A DNA stretch of 64,000 nucleotides from Mytilus edulis (taxonomy: Eukaryota > Mollusca > Bivalvia > Mytilida > Mytilidae): assembly GCF_963676685.1 (NCBI RefSeq), contig NC_092355.1:69757006-69821005 (forward strand). Reading direction: 5' to 3'. The notes under the pieces are model-generated. The model saw nothing but the letters and a program-made list of their open reading frames with translations, was not told the origin of the DNA and made no database searches. This document shows, piece by piece, positions 44,816 through 59,300 of this stretch (positions are counted from its first letter, which is position 1; every line of letters begins with the position of its first letter). Both the position numbers and the translations under genes were made by a program.

Positions 44816-47485
44816 AAAAACAAGACTCAAAGAACAACACTGAATGTGAAACATTCCTTTAATCAAAGAACAACACTGAATGTGAAACATTCCTGTAATC
44901 AAGAGAACAACACTGAATGTGAAACATTCCTGTAATCAAGAGAACAACACTGAATGTGAAACATTCCTGTAATCAAAAGAACAACACTGAATGTGAAACA
45001 TTCCTGTAACCAAAGAACAACACTGAATGTGAAACATTCCTGTAATCAAGAGAACAACACTGAATGTGAAACATTCCTGTAATCAAAGCACATCACTATA
45101 TTCCTGTAATCAAGAGAACAACACTGAATGTGAAACATTTCTGTAATCAAGAGAACAACACTGGATGTGAAACATTCTTTTAATCAAAAGAACAACACTG
45201 AATGTGAAACATTCCTGTAATCAAAGCACATCACTATATTCCTGTAATCAAGAGAACAACACTGAATATGAAACATTCCTGTAATCAAAGAACAACACTG
45301 AATGTAAAACATTCCTGTAATCAAGAGAACAACACTGAATGTGAAACATTCCTGTAATCAAATGAACAACACTGAATGTGAAACATTCCTGTAATCAAAG
45401 AACAACACTGAATGTGAAACATTCCTGTAATCAAAGAACAACACTGAATGTGAAACATTCCTGTAACCAAAGAACAACACTGAATGTGAAACATTCCTGT
45501 AATCAAGAGAACAACACTGAATGTGAAACATTCCTGTAATCAAAAGAACAACACTGAATGTGAAACATTCCTGTAATCAAAAGAACAACACTGAATGTGA
45601 AACATTCCTGTAATCAAAGCACATCACTATATTCCTGTAATCAAGAGAACAACACTGAATGTGAAACATTCCTGTAATCAAAAGAACAACACTGAATGTG
45701 AAACATTCCTGTAATCAAAGCACATCACTTTATTCCTGTAATCAAGAGAACAACACTGAATGTGAAACATTCCTGTAATCAAAAGAACAACACTGAATGT
45801 GGAACATTCCTGTAATCAAAGCACATGACTATGTCATACATGTAATCAAAGCACAACACTGAATGTGTAACATACATGTACTCAAAGCACATCACTGAAT
45901 ATGACACATTCCTGTAATCAAAGCACATCACTAAATGTTAAACATACATGTAGTCAAAGCACATCACTGAATGTGAAGCATACCTGTAATCAAAGCACAT
46001 CACTGAATGTGACGCAAATCTGTAATCAAAGCACATCACTGAATGCGACACATTCCTGTAATCAAAGCACATCACTAAATGTTAAACATACATGTAATCA
46101 AAGAACATCACTGAATGTGAAGCAAACCTGTAATAAAAGCACATCACTGAATGTGACACATTCCTGTAATCAAAGAACATCACTGAATGTAAAGTATACC
46201 TGTAATCAAAGTACATCACTGAATGTGAAACATACATGTAATCAAAGCACAACACTGAACGTGAATACCTGTAATCAAAGTACAACACTGAATGTGAAGC
46301 ATTCATGTAATCAAAGCAGAACACTGAATGTGAAACATACATGTAATCAAAGAACAACACTGAATGTGAAACATTCCTGTAATCAAGAGAACAACACTGA
46401 ATGTGAAACATTCCTGTAATCAAAAGAACAACACTGAATGTGAAACATTATTGTAATCAAAGCACATCACTACATTCCTGTAATCAAAAGAACAACACTG
46501 AATGTGAAACATTCCTGTAATCAAAGCACATGACTATGTAATACATGTAAGCAAAGCATAACACTGAATGTGTAACATACATGTAATCAAAGCACATCAC
46601 TGAATGTGACACATTCCTGTTATCAGAGCACTTCACTGAATGCTAAACATACATGTAATCAAAGCACATCACTAAATGTTAAACAAACCTGTAATCAAAG
46701 CACATCACTGAAAGTGAGGCATACATGTAATCAAAGCACTTCACTGAATGTGACACATTCTTGTAATAAAAGCACTTCACTGAATGTGACACATTCTTGT
46801 AAGGCCAAATAAAAATATATGTGTGGTTCCAGTTACCCTACCGTTCCTACTTTTTTGTCTTTAAAATAGCCAACCCTAAAGATTTTATTGTCATTTTTCA
46901 TCAAGCACTGTTAAAGTCAGAATGTTGCTCCCATAGACTCAATGTAAAAAAAAACCTTAAAATAAAAAAAATCCCTACCTACCTACCCTAACTTATTTTC
47001 AGATGTTACTGGAACCACACATACTATTTTATTTGGCCTAATCGAAGCACTTCACTGAATGTGTCACATTCTTGTAATCAAAGCACATCACTGAATGTGA
47101 CACAAACCTGTAATCAAAGCACATCACTAAATGTGACACATTCCTGTAATCAAAGCACTTCACTGAATGTGAAGCATACATGTAATCATAGCACATCACT
47201 GAATGTGAAGCATACCTGTAATCAAAGCACAACACTGAATGGGAAGCATACCTGTAATATAATCTAAACAACACTGAATTTGAAGCATAAATGTAATCTA
47301 AACAACACTGAATGTGAAACAAACCTGTAATCAAAGCACAACACTAAATGTAAAACATACCAGTTGTCAAAGCACATCACTGAATGTGAAGTATACATGT
47401 AATCAAAGCACAACACTGAATGTGAAACATTCCTGTAATCAAAGCACATCACTAAATGTAAAACATATATGTAATCAAAGTACAA
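44816..47485. repeat. 36/37-bp minisatellite
   Basis: Around 65-70 copies of AACACTGAATGTGAAACATT then CCTGTAATCAAAG(A). The first half is fairly uniform with AGAACAACACTG. The second half has AGCACATCACTG variants. Where the period is exactly 36 both strands stay open, giving spurious 60-170-codon frames. Confidence 0.95.
46803..47038. mobile_element. Harbinger-type MITE, TAA target duplication
   Basis: 236 bp. Ends GGCCAAATAAAAATATATGT / ATACTATTTTATTTGGCC are inverted repeats extending through GTGTGGTTCCAGT / ACTGGAACCACAC. TAA duplicates at 46800-46802 and 47039-47041, the 3-bp TWA target usual for PIF/Harbinger. The minisatellite resumes in register on the right ('taatcgaagcacttcac'). 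Confidence 0.88.
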
Positions 47486-47599
47486 CGGTGTAAACTAGTT
47501 ACTACTTTCCAACATTAATAAAAACAACACTCAAAATGAGTTTGACTTTCTTGAAATTGTTATAATTTTGATAATATCATTTATATATAAGTGGGTATC

Positions 47600-50500
47600 A
47601 GGAATGTCTAAATATAGGATATTACAACAAACCACACCAACCACAAATACCTGACTACTCCAAGTAAATAGAAAAACCACACCAACCACAAACACCTGAG
47701 AACTCAGAGTAAATAGACAAACCCCACCAACCACAAACACCTGACTACTTAGAGTTAATAAACAAACCACACCAACCACAAATACCTGACTACTCCAAGT
47801 AAATAGACAAACCACACCAACCACAAACACCTGACTACTTAGAGTAAATAAACAAACCACACCAACCACAAATACCTGACTACTCCGAGTAAATAGACAA
47901 ACCCCACCAACCACAAACACCTGACTACTTAGAGAAAATAAACAAACCACACCAACCACAAATACCTGACTACTCAGAGTAAATAAACAAACCACACCAA
48001 CCACAAATACCAGACTACTCAGAGAAAATAAACAAACCACACCAACCACAAATACCTGACTACTCCGAGTAAATAGACAAACCCCACCAACCACAAACAC
48101 CTGACTACTTAGAGTAAATAAACAAACCACACCAACCACAAATACCTGACTACTCAGAGTCAATAGATAAACCACACCAACCACAAACACCTGACTACTC
48201 CGAGTAAATAGACAAACCACACCAACCACAAATACCTGACTACTCCGAATAAATAGACAAACCCCACCAACCACAAACACCTGACTACTTAGAGTAAATA
48301 AACAAACCACACCAACCACAAATACCTGACTACTCAGAGTAAATAGACAAACCACACCAACCACAAACACCTGACTACTCCGAGTAAATAGACAAACCAC
48401 ACCAACCACAAACACCTGACTACTTAGAGTAAATAAACAAACCACACCAACCACAAATACCTGACTACTCCGAGTAAATAGACAAACCACACCAACCACA
48501 AACATCTGACTACTCCGAGTAAATAGACAAACCACACCAACCACAAACACCTGACTGCTCCGAGTAAATAGACAAACCACACCAACCACAAATACCTGAC
48601 TACTCAGAGTAAATAGACAAACCACACCAACCACAAATACCTAACTACTTCGAGTAAATAGACAAACCACATCAACCACAAACACCTGACTACTCCGAGT
48701 AAATAGACAAACCACACCAACCACAAATACCTGACTACTCCCAGTCAAAAAAAACCACACCAACCACAAATACCTGACTACTCCGAGTAAATAGACAAAC
48801 CACAACAACCACAAACACCTGACTACTCAGAGTAAATAGACAAACCACACCAACCACAAACACCTGACTACTTCGAGTAAATAGACAAACCACACCAACC
48901 ACAAATACCTGACTACTTCGAGTAAATAGACAAACCACACCAACCACAAATACCTGACTGCTCCAAGTAAATAGACAAACCACACCACACCAACCACAAA
49001 CACCTGACTACTTTGAGTAAATAGACAAACCACACCAACCACAAACACCTGACTGCCTCAAGTAAATAGACAAACCTCACTAACCACAAATACCTGACTA
49101 CTCAGAGTAAATAGACAAACCAGACCAACCACAAATACCTGACTACTCCGAGTAAATAGACAAACCACACCAACCACAAACACCTGACTACTTTGAGTAA
49201 ATAGACAAACCACAACAACCACAAATACCTGACAACTCCAAATAAATAGACAAACCACACCAACCACAAACACCTGACTACTGCGAGTAAATAGACAAAC
49301 CACACCAAATACAAACACCTGACTACTCCGAGTAAATAAACAAACCACACCAACCACAAATACCTGACTTCTCAGAGTAAATAGACAAACCACACCAACC
49401 ACAAATACCTGACTACTTTGAGTAAATAGACAAACCACACCAACCACAAACACCTGACTACTCCGAGTAAATAGACAAACCATACCAACCACAAACACTT
49501 GACTACTGAGAGTAAATAGACAAACCATACCAACAAAACACTAGACTGCTCCGAGTAAATAGACAAACCACACCAACCACAAATACCTGATTACTTCGAG
49601 TAAATAGACAAACCACACCAACCACAAATACCTGACTGCTCCGAGTAAATAGACAAACCACACCAACCACAAACACCTGACTACTCTTTGTAAATAGACA
49701 AACCACACCAACCACAAATACTGACTGCTCCGAGTAAATAGACAAACCACACCAACCACAAATACCTGACTACTTCGAGTAAATAGACAAACCACACCAA
49801 CCACAAATACCTGACTACTCTGAGTAAATAGACAAACCACACCAACCACAAACACCTGACTACTCTGAGTAAATAGACAAACCACACCAACCACAAACAC
49901 CTGACTACTTCGAGTAAATAGACAAACCTCACTAACCACAAACACCTGACTGATCCGAGTAAATAGACAAACCACACCAACCACAAACACCTGACTGCTC
50001 CAAGTAAATAGACAAACCACACCAACCACAAACACCTGACTACTCAGAGTATATAGACAAACCACACCAACCACAAACACCTGACTGTTCCGAGTAAATA
50101 AACAAACCACACCAACCACAAACACCTGACTACAAGTAAATAGACAAACAACACCAACCACAAACACCTGACTGCTCCGAGTAAATAGATAAACCACACC
50201 AACCACAAACATCTGACTACTCAGAGTAAATAGACAAACAACACCAACCACAAACACCTGACTACTCCGAGTAAATAGACAAACCACACCAACCACAAAC
50301 ACCTGACTACTCCGAGTAAATAGACAAACCACACCAACCACAAACACCTGACTACTCCGAGTAAATAGACAAACCACACCAACCACAAACACCTGACTTC
50401 TCCGAGTAAATAGACAAACCACACCAACCACAAACACCTGACTACTCCGAGTAAATAGACAAACAACACCAACCACAAACACCTGACTACTCCGAGTAAA

Positions 50501-53500
50501 TAGACAAACCACACCAACCACAAACACCTGACTACTCCGAGTAAATAGACAACACCAACCACAAATACCTGACTACTCAGAGTAAATAGACAAACCACAC
50601 CAACCACAAATACCTGACTACTCAGAGTAAATAGACAAACCACACCAACCACAAACACCTGACTGCTCCGAGTAAATAGACAAACCACACCAACCACAAA
50701 CACCTGACTACTCCGAGTAAATAGACAAAACACACCAACCACAAACACCTGACTACTCCGAGTAAATAGACAAACCACACCAACCACAAATACCTGACTA
50801 CTCCGAGTAAATAGACAAACCACACCAACCACAAACACCTGAGAACTCAGAGTAAATAGACAAACCACACCAACCACAAATACCTGACTACTTCGAGTAA
50901 ATAGACAAACCACACAAACCACAAACACCTGACTACTCCGAGTAAATAGACAAACCACACCAACCACAAATACCTGACTACTCCGAGTAAATAGACAAAC
51001 CACACCAACCACAAACACCTGACTACTCTGAGTAAATAGACAAACCACACCAACCACAAATACCTGACTACTCCGAGTAAATAGACAAACCACACCAACC
51101 ACAAACACCTGACTACTCCGAGTAAATAGACAAACCACACCAACCACCAATACCTGACTGCTCCGAGTAAATAGACAAACCACACCAACCACAAACACCT
51201 GACTACTCCGAGTAAATAGACAAACCACACCAACCACAAATACCTGACTACTCCGAGTAAATAAACAAACCACACCAACCACAAACACCTGACTACTCCG
51301 AGTAAATAGACAAACCACACCAACCACAAACACCTGACTACTTTGAGTAAATAGACAAACCACACCAACCACAAATACCTGACTACTTTGAGTAAATAGA
51401 CAAACCACACCAACCACAAATACCTGACTACTCAGAGTAAATAGACAAACCACACCAACCACAAACACCTGACTGCTCCGAGTAAATAGACAAACCACAC
51501 CAACCACAAACACCTGACTACTCCGAGTAAATAGACAAACCACACCAACCACAAACACCTGACTACTCCGAGTAAATAGACAAACCACACCAACCACAAA
51601 TACCTGACTACTTTGAGTAAATAGACAAACAACACCAACCACAAACACCTGACTACTCCGAGTAAATAGACAAACCACACCAACCACAAACACCTGACTA
51701 CTCCGAGTAAATAGACAAACAACACCAACCACAAATACCTGACTACTCAGAGTAAATAGACAAACCACACCAACCACAAATACCTGACTACTCAGAGTAA
51801 ATAGACAAACCACACCAACCACAAACACCTGACTGCTCCGAGTAAATAGACAAACCACACCAACCACAAACACCTGACTACTCCGAGTAAATAGACAAAA
51901 CACACCAACCACAAACACCTGACTACTCCGAGTAAATAGACCAACCACACCAACCACAAATACCTGACTACTCCGAGTAAATAGACAAACCACACCAACC
52001 ACAAACACCTGAGAACTCAGAGTAAATAGACAAACCACACCAACCACAAATACCAGACTACTCCGAGTAAATAGACAAACCACACCAACCACCAATACCT
52101 GACTGCTCCGAGTAAATAGACAAACCACACCAACCACAAACACCTGACTACTCCGAGTAAATAGACAAACCACACCAACCACAAATACCTGACTACTCCG
52201 AGTAAATAAACAAACCACACCAACCACAAACACCTGACTACTCCGAGTAAATAGACAAACCACACCAACCACAAACACCTGACTACGAGTAAATAGACAA
52301 ACCACACCAACCACAAATACCTGACTACTCCGAGTAAATAGACAAACCACACCAACCACAAATACCTGACTACTTTGAGTAAATAGACAAACAACACCAA
52401 CCACAAACACCTGACTACTCCGAGTAAATAGACAAACCACACCAACCACAAACACCTGACTACTCCGAGTAAATAGACAAACAACACCAACCACAAATAC
52501 CTGACTACTCAGAGTAAATAGACAAACCACACCAACCACAAATACCTGACTACTCAGAGTAAATAGACAAACCACACCAACCACAAACACCTGACTGCTC
52601 CGAGTAAATAGACAAACCACACCAACCACAAACACCTGACTACTCCGAGTAAATAGACAAAACACACCAACCACAAACACCTGACTACTCCGAGTAAATA
52701 GACCAACCACACCAACCACAAATACCTGACTACTCCGAGTAAATAGACAAACCACACCAACCACAAACACCTGAGAACTCAGAGTAAATAGACAAACCAC
52801 ACCAACCACAAATACCAGACTACTCCGAGTAAATAGACAAACCACACCAACCACCAATACCTGACTGCTCCGAGTAAATAGACAAACCACACCAACCACA
52901 AACACCTGACTACTCCGAGTAAATAGACAAACCACACCAACCACAAATACCTGACTACTTTGAGTAAATAGACAAACCACACCAACCACAAATACCTGAC
53001 TACTCAGAGTAAATAGACAAACCACACCAACCACAAACACCTGACTGCTCCGAGTAAATAGACAAACCACACCAACCACAAACACCTGACTACTCCGAGT
53101 AAATAGACAAACCACACCAACCACAAACACCTGACTACTCCGAGTAAATAGACAAACCACACCAACCACAAATACCTGACTACTTTGAGTAAATAGACAA
53201 ACCACACCAACCACAAACACCTGACTACTCCGAGTAAATAGACAAACCACACCAACCACAAACACCTGACTACTCCGAGTAAATAGACAAACCACACCAA
53301 CCACAAACACCTGACTACTTTGAGTAAATAGACAAACCACACCAACCACAAACACCTGACTACTCAGAGTAAATAAACAAACCACACCAACCACAAATAC
53401 CAGACTACTTTGAGTAAAGAGACAAACCATACCAACCACAAATACCTGACTACTCAGAGTAAATAGGCAAACCACACCAACCACAAACACCTGACTGCTC

Positions 53501-54230
53501 CGAGTAAATAGACAAACCACACCAACCACAAACACCTGACTACTCCGAGTAAATAGACAAACCACACCAACCACAAACACCTGACTACTCAGAGTAAATA
53601 GACAAACCACACCAACCACAAATACCTGACTACTTTGAGTAAATAGACAAACCACACCAACCACAAACACCTGACTGCTCCGAGTAAATAGACAAACCAC
53701 ACCAACCACAAACACCTGACTACTCCGAGTAAATAGACAAACCACACCAACCACAAACACCTGACTACTCCGAGTAAATAGACAAACCACACCAACCACA
53801 AATACCTGACTACTTTGAGTAAATAGACAAACCACACCAACCACAAATACCTGACTACTTTGAGTAAATAGACAAACCACACCAACCACAAACACCTGAC
53901 TGCTCCGAGTAAATAGACAAACAACACCAACCACAAACACCTGACTATTCTGAGTAAATAGACAAACCACACCAACCACAAACACCTGACTACTCCGAGT
54001 AAATAGACAAACCACACCAACCACAAACACCTGACTACTCCGAGTAAATAGACAAACCACACCAACCACAAACACCTGACTACTCCGAGTAAATAGACAA
54101 ACCACACCAACCACAAACACCTGACTACTCCGAGTAAATAGACAAACCACACCAACCACAAACACCTGACTACTCCCAGTAAATAGACAAACCACACCAT
54201 ACACAAACACCTGACTATTCTGAGTAAATA
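47600..54230. repeat. 45-bp minisatellite, about 145 copies
   Basis: Unit CACACCAACCACAAACACCT, GACTACTCCGAGTAAATAGA, CAAAC. Very regular at 45 bp, so minus-strand frames stay open in two registers for up to 1353 codons (VGVVCLFTRSSQVFV and WFVYLLGVVRCLWLV repeats). Long blocks recur at offsets of 1170 bp (26 units) and 762 bp. It lies wholly in intron 2 of the ankyrin gene. Confidence 0.97.
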
Positions 54231-55120
54231 AACAAACAAATTCAACAACTAACAAGACATGGTCTGGGTACAGGCACAACATGATAAACCATATTTACTA
54301 TGCACAGTCCACCTATCTAGACCATTCAGCATTGGTAATAAAAGTAAAACTCTAATAAATAAACCTGCAAAGTTCAACTACCATAGGTCTGTATTGGAAC
54401 TGATGCTGATATCATTATACTGATTCAACATTTAATCAAAATTCTGTTTTTAATCAGATAGTTTAAATGGGAAAATAGGCATGAAGGGGTTCTCTTAATT
54501 CCTTTTCAATCATATTATTGTTCTAAATCAGAAAATATAACTTTTTTTCATTTTTCTTTAAAAAATTATTTTATTTTAATAAATAATTATTTTGAATCTA
54601 CACAAAATCATGTTGTTAATCATACAGGGTTAATGAACAAATATTTGTAATAATTATATAAAGTTGGGTCTCATTTTACTCATATTATTGTTCTGAATCA
54701 GAAAATAAAACTTTTTTACAAGTTTATTAAAAAAAAATATTTTATTAGAATGAATGATTATACTGAATCTACACTAATTCCTGTTGTTAATTAGACAGTT
54801 TTAATGAAAAATATTTGTAAGAATCATATAAAGTTGGGTCTCATTTTGCTTGTTTAGTTCTACTGAATCCATTGATATAATTATTTTACACATTTCTTGA
54901 AAAAAAATATTTTTTTTTGATATCAGGTTTAATGGAAGTTTTGACATTTCACAACAAAACATGTTTATTTATTGTTTTATATACAATATAAATACAAGTG
55001 TGACTGGTCATTTTATTCAGTTTTGACCACTGATTCATGTGATATATATTTTGTTTATATTTATTACACAACATTGTCCAGTTTATCAGACAAGTTTTGA
55101 TGTCAGTTGTATTATTCCAG
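54231..55120. repeat. Partial intron units upstream of the ankyrin exon array
   Basis: The wording 'aatctacactaattcctgttgtta', 'gggtctcattttactc' and 'ggaagttttgacatttcac' matches the introns between the later exons. Without the exon, the 54580-54720 and 54760-54870 segments are sub-repeats of the same unit. Confidence 0.75.
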
Positions 55121-55219
55121 GGTTTAGGACAGACAGCATTAATGTATGCTGCCCAGAGAGGACGCCTGGAGATCTGTAGACTCCTCATTGATAGAGGATG
55201 TAAGATCGACATCACACAT
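55121..55219 (+). CDS. Ankyrin gene exon 3
   Basis: 99 bp after TTATTCCAG and before GTATGT. 33 codons, phase 0: GLGQTALMYAAQRGRLEICR then LLIDRGCKIDITH, a full consensus-type ankyrin repeat (TALxxAAxxGxLEICRLLI). Confidence 0.9.
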
Positions 55220-55780
55220 GTATGTTATCTACTTAGTCTGATCACATTACTATTAATCTACACTAAATCATGTTGTTAATTAGACAGTTTTAATGAACAA
55301 ATATTTGTAATAATTATATCAAGTGGGGTCTCATTTTACTCGTATTATTGTTCCTAGTCAGAAAATATTACTCCTTTTCATGTTTCTTAAAAAAAAATAT
55401 TTTTATTGAAATGAATGATGATACTGAATCTACACTAATTCCTGTTGTTTATCAGACAGTTTTAACGAACAAATATGTGTAAGAATCATATAAAGTGGGG
55501 TCTCATTTTACTTGTTTTGTTCTACTGAATCCATTGATATAATTATTTTACACATTTCTTGAAAAAAATATTTTTTTAAGATATCAGGTTTAATGGAAGT
55601 TTTGACATTTCACAACAAAACATGTTTATTTGTTGTTTATGTAGAATATAAATACAAGTGTGACTGGTCATTGTATTCAGTTTTGACCACTAATTCATGT
55701 GATATATATTATGTTTATATTTATTACACAACATTGTCCAGTTTATCAGACAAGTTTTGATGTCAGTTGTATTATTCCAG

Positions 55781-55879
55781 TATGGTGGATGGACAGCATT
55801 AATGTTTGCTGCCCAGAGAGGACGCCTGGAGATCTGTAGACATCTCATTGATACAGGATGTAAGATCGACACCACAAAT
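55781..55879 (+). CDS. Ankyrin gene exon 4
   Basis: 99 bp, acceptor TTATTCCAG, donor GTATGT. Starts YGGWTALMFAAQRGRLEICR and ends GCKIDTTN. It lies 660 bp after the previous exon, and its introns are nearly identical to that exon's. Confidence 0.9.
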
Positions 55880-56399
55880 GTATGTTATCTACTTAGTCTG
55901 ATCACATTACTATTAATCTACACTAAATCATGTTATTAATTAGACAGGTTTAATGAACAAATATGTGTAATAATTATATCAAGTGGGGTCTCATTTTACT
56001 CGTATTATTGTTCTGAATCAGAAAATATTACTCCTTTTCATGTTTCTTAAAAAAAATTATTTTATTAAAATGAATAATTATACTGAATCTACACTAATTC
56101 CTGTTGTTAATTAGACAGTTTTAATGAACAATATTTGTAAGAATCATATAAAGTGGGGTCTCATTTTACTTGTTTTGTTCTACTGAATCCAAGAGATTCA
56201 AGAGATTTTATTGTAAAGCAACGCTCAGACACATAAATGTGTAACATGAGGTACATATATACAATGGTAAACATAATTTATAATACAAAGGTAACATTAA
56301 AAAAAAAATAATAATAAAAAACAATATAATTTAAAAAAAAAAAAAAATAAGACAATAAAAAAATAATTAAAAAAAAAATAAGACAAATTAATATACATA

Positions 56400-59300
56400 T
56401 CACAATAGGTTATTCAGCTTTTTGATAAAAGCTGCCACCTGTCTATATAAATTGACATTACAGTAAGATAACATTACAGATAATTTCTGTTTACTTGGAT
56501 GCTTCGTATAATAACTAGGGATATGTTGTTCTCTAAAAGTAACCAGTTGAGGAGACTTGCATATAAAAAGATAGTGAAGTTCGTCTCCTACACTTTCTTT
56601 ACATATGTGACATTTTCTGTCCTCCGCCGGAATATTGTGCCAACGCCCAGTTTCAATGGGAATTTTTATATTAGACGTTCTTAATTTTGTCATCCAGATT
56701 CTTGCATTTTCCGGTATTTTTATTAGATAATTTTCAAATCCAAAACAGTTTTTATAACTAGAATAAAATACACCTCGGGAAGATAATTGGACATCTTGAT
56801 GCCATTTTTGTATATATTGGTCTTGTAAAACCTGTTTTATCAGATGTTTGTAGTCAGCACTATCTTGATTGACAAACACATATCCTAGTCCTGTATCATT
56901 AAATATTGATTCTATAAAGTTCAGCCATTTGAATGATTGACCGCTATTTTGCATTAAACTTAATAATAATCTATACATATTACTACTTAATTTGTCACCA
57001 TGCATTATCCTTCTCCAAAATGATGTCATTCTTATTTTGACTTTTATTTCTAATGGAAATCTGCCTAATTCTCCATATACCATATAGTTAGGCGTTGAAG
57101 ATCTTACTCTTAGAATACGTTTACAAAAATTTAAGTGAATTTGTTCTAAAATTTTCAGGTTTTCGTATCCCCAAATCTCACACCCATATAAAAGAATAGG
57201 CTCTACCATGGCATCAAACATTTTAAGCTGTAAATCCAATGGGATGGCTTGATTTCTAATACTTTTGTACAAGCTGTATAATGCTTTTTGTGCTTGATTA
57301 ACCAATTTTTTCTTCGCCTCATTGAAAGTACCATTACATTTAAATATGAGCCCAAGATATGAGTAGGTATCGACTAATTCTATATTTTTGCCTTGTAATT
57401 TAAATTCAAATTTCCTTCGCACTTTGCCTTTACTAAATACCATACTTTTTGTTTTTGTAACATTAACTTCAAGTTTCCATAATTCACAGTAGTTCTGAAA
57501 AATATTTAGTGCATTTTGCATACTTTCTGCTGAATCCGCCAGAATGACGGTATCATCAGCGTACAGTATGGCAAACAGTTTCATAATTGAATTTAACTCA
57601 TTTTGACATTTTTCTTTAACTATCTCAAGGGGACATCCACCTAAATCAATAAAGAATTTTTCTAAGTCATTTAAAAAAATAGAAAAGAGAAAGGGAGATA
57701 GATTTTCCCCCTGTCTTACACCAGTTAGACAGGGAAAATATTCTGACTGTTGGTTGTTGTATTTTACACATGATTTGATATTGTTATACATATTAAAAAT
57801 AACAGTAAATATTTTCCCTTTTATACCACTGTTCTGTAGTTTTTTCCACAGACCACTTCTCCATACAGTGTCGAATGCCTTTCGAAAATCAACAAACGTA
57901 CAAAATAGTTTTTTTCCAAAAGATTGATAGAGTGATATTAAGGCATGCAATACGAATAAATTATCGGTTGTAGAGTGACCTTTTCGAAATCCAGCTTGGT
58001 TGTATGAAATTAAGGAAATTTCATTTGCAAAAAAGGTTAACCTAGAATTAATTATTGATGTAAAGACTTTTCCTAAACAGCTTATTAATGTTATTGCTCT
58101 GAAGTTATCAGGATCCATGGTATCTCCTTTGTTTTTAAAAACTGGTCGTATTATACCAATAGTCCAGTGCTCTGGGATTATTCCGGTTTCTAAAACAATG
58201 TTAAATATTTTACAGTAAATATGTACCAATGCTGGAGTTGAATGTTTTATATACTCATTTAAAATATTATCTAATCCTGGTGATTTGTTATTCTTTAAAT
58301 TTTTTATTGCATCAGTTATTTCAGCTTCCGTAATCTCATCGTTCAAAATTGAATCATACAAAGCATCATCACAAATAGAGTTAAAATCAATATCAATAGC
58401 ATCATCAGCTGCATCGGGTTCATATTGATTCAATTTTTTAAAATATTCGTAAAATGTGTCAATAGGAATTGGAGGGTTCTGTTTAGTTTGACCGGAATAT
58501 TTTTTAAGAGTCCTCCAAAAGGCTTTTGTGTCAGATTTCGAGTGGGATCTAAGCTCTGAGGCACATTTTTCTTGATACTTACCAAAATTTTGATTTAGTG
58601 TTTTCTTATAATCTTTAGCAGAAGTGCTTAAAAGTTGTTTGATCTCTGCAGATTTTTTATGCTTATATGTATTTTTAACCCGATGAAATGCATTTCTTTT
58701 TTCTCTGCACTCGTTATTAAACCAAGGTTTTGTATTTAATTTAGGTGACCTTTTAGACCTATTATTTTTGTTATCACTAAAAGCGTCAGTGGCGCTATTT
58801 ACTAAGAATTTACAAAGGTTATCAATACAACTATTTATCTGATCGACATTAACCTGTGTGTTTTCATTCATTTTATTCAACATGATGTTAAGTTCATTCA
58901 ATGAGTTATTGGGATCATCATTTATTTCTTGAATAAATTCATTTGTTTTATCTGACCTCCAACGAACATGTTGGTCTACCTTTTGATTAAAAGTTAAGTT
59001 TTTCTGATGATTATCGTTATCTATTTTCATTGTAAAATGGACTCTATTATGAACATCAGAAAACATTGGGTTAAAATCAATTATTTCAAAATCTGTAGTT
59101 ATATTAAAACTATTAGGTGAAAGTAACAGATAGTCTACCATGCTAGCATCTTTACATGTTGTATGGCCAATACCATTGTCTGAAAAAAGACGACCATTTG
59201 CTATAAATAGGTTACATCTTTTACAAAAATCCAATAATTTTGTTCCATATTTGTTTACACGACCTGTATCTTTATTAAATCTTTGTAAAATATTATTTTC

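Noticed and set aside
45901..46812. NQSTSLNVKHTC-type repeat protein
   Set aside because: By-product of a 36-bp minisatellite. Frames break wherever a unit is 37 bp.
50221..54282. A 1353-codon minus-strand ORF of VGVVCLFTRSSQVFV repeats
   Set aside because: It follows a 45-bp tandem array whose length is a multiple of 3 and whose unit has no stop in two minus-strand registers. A second frame (WFVYLLGVVRCLWLV) is open over the same DNA. It starts and ends with the array. The other minus-strand frames from 47531 to 50527 have the same cause.
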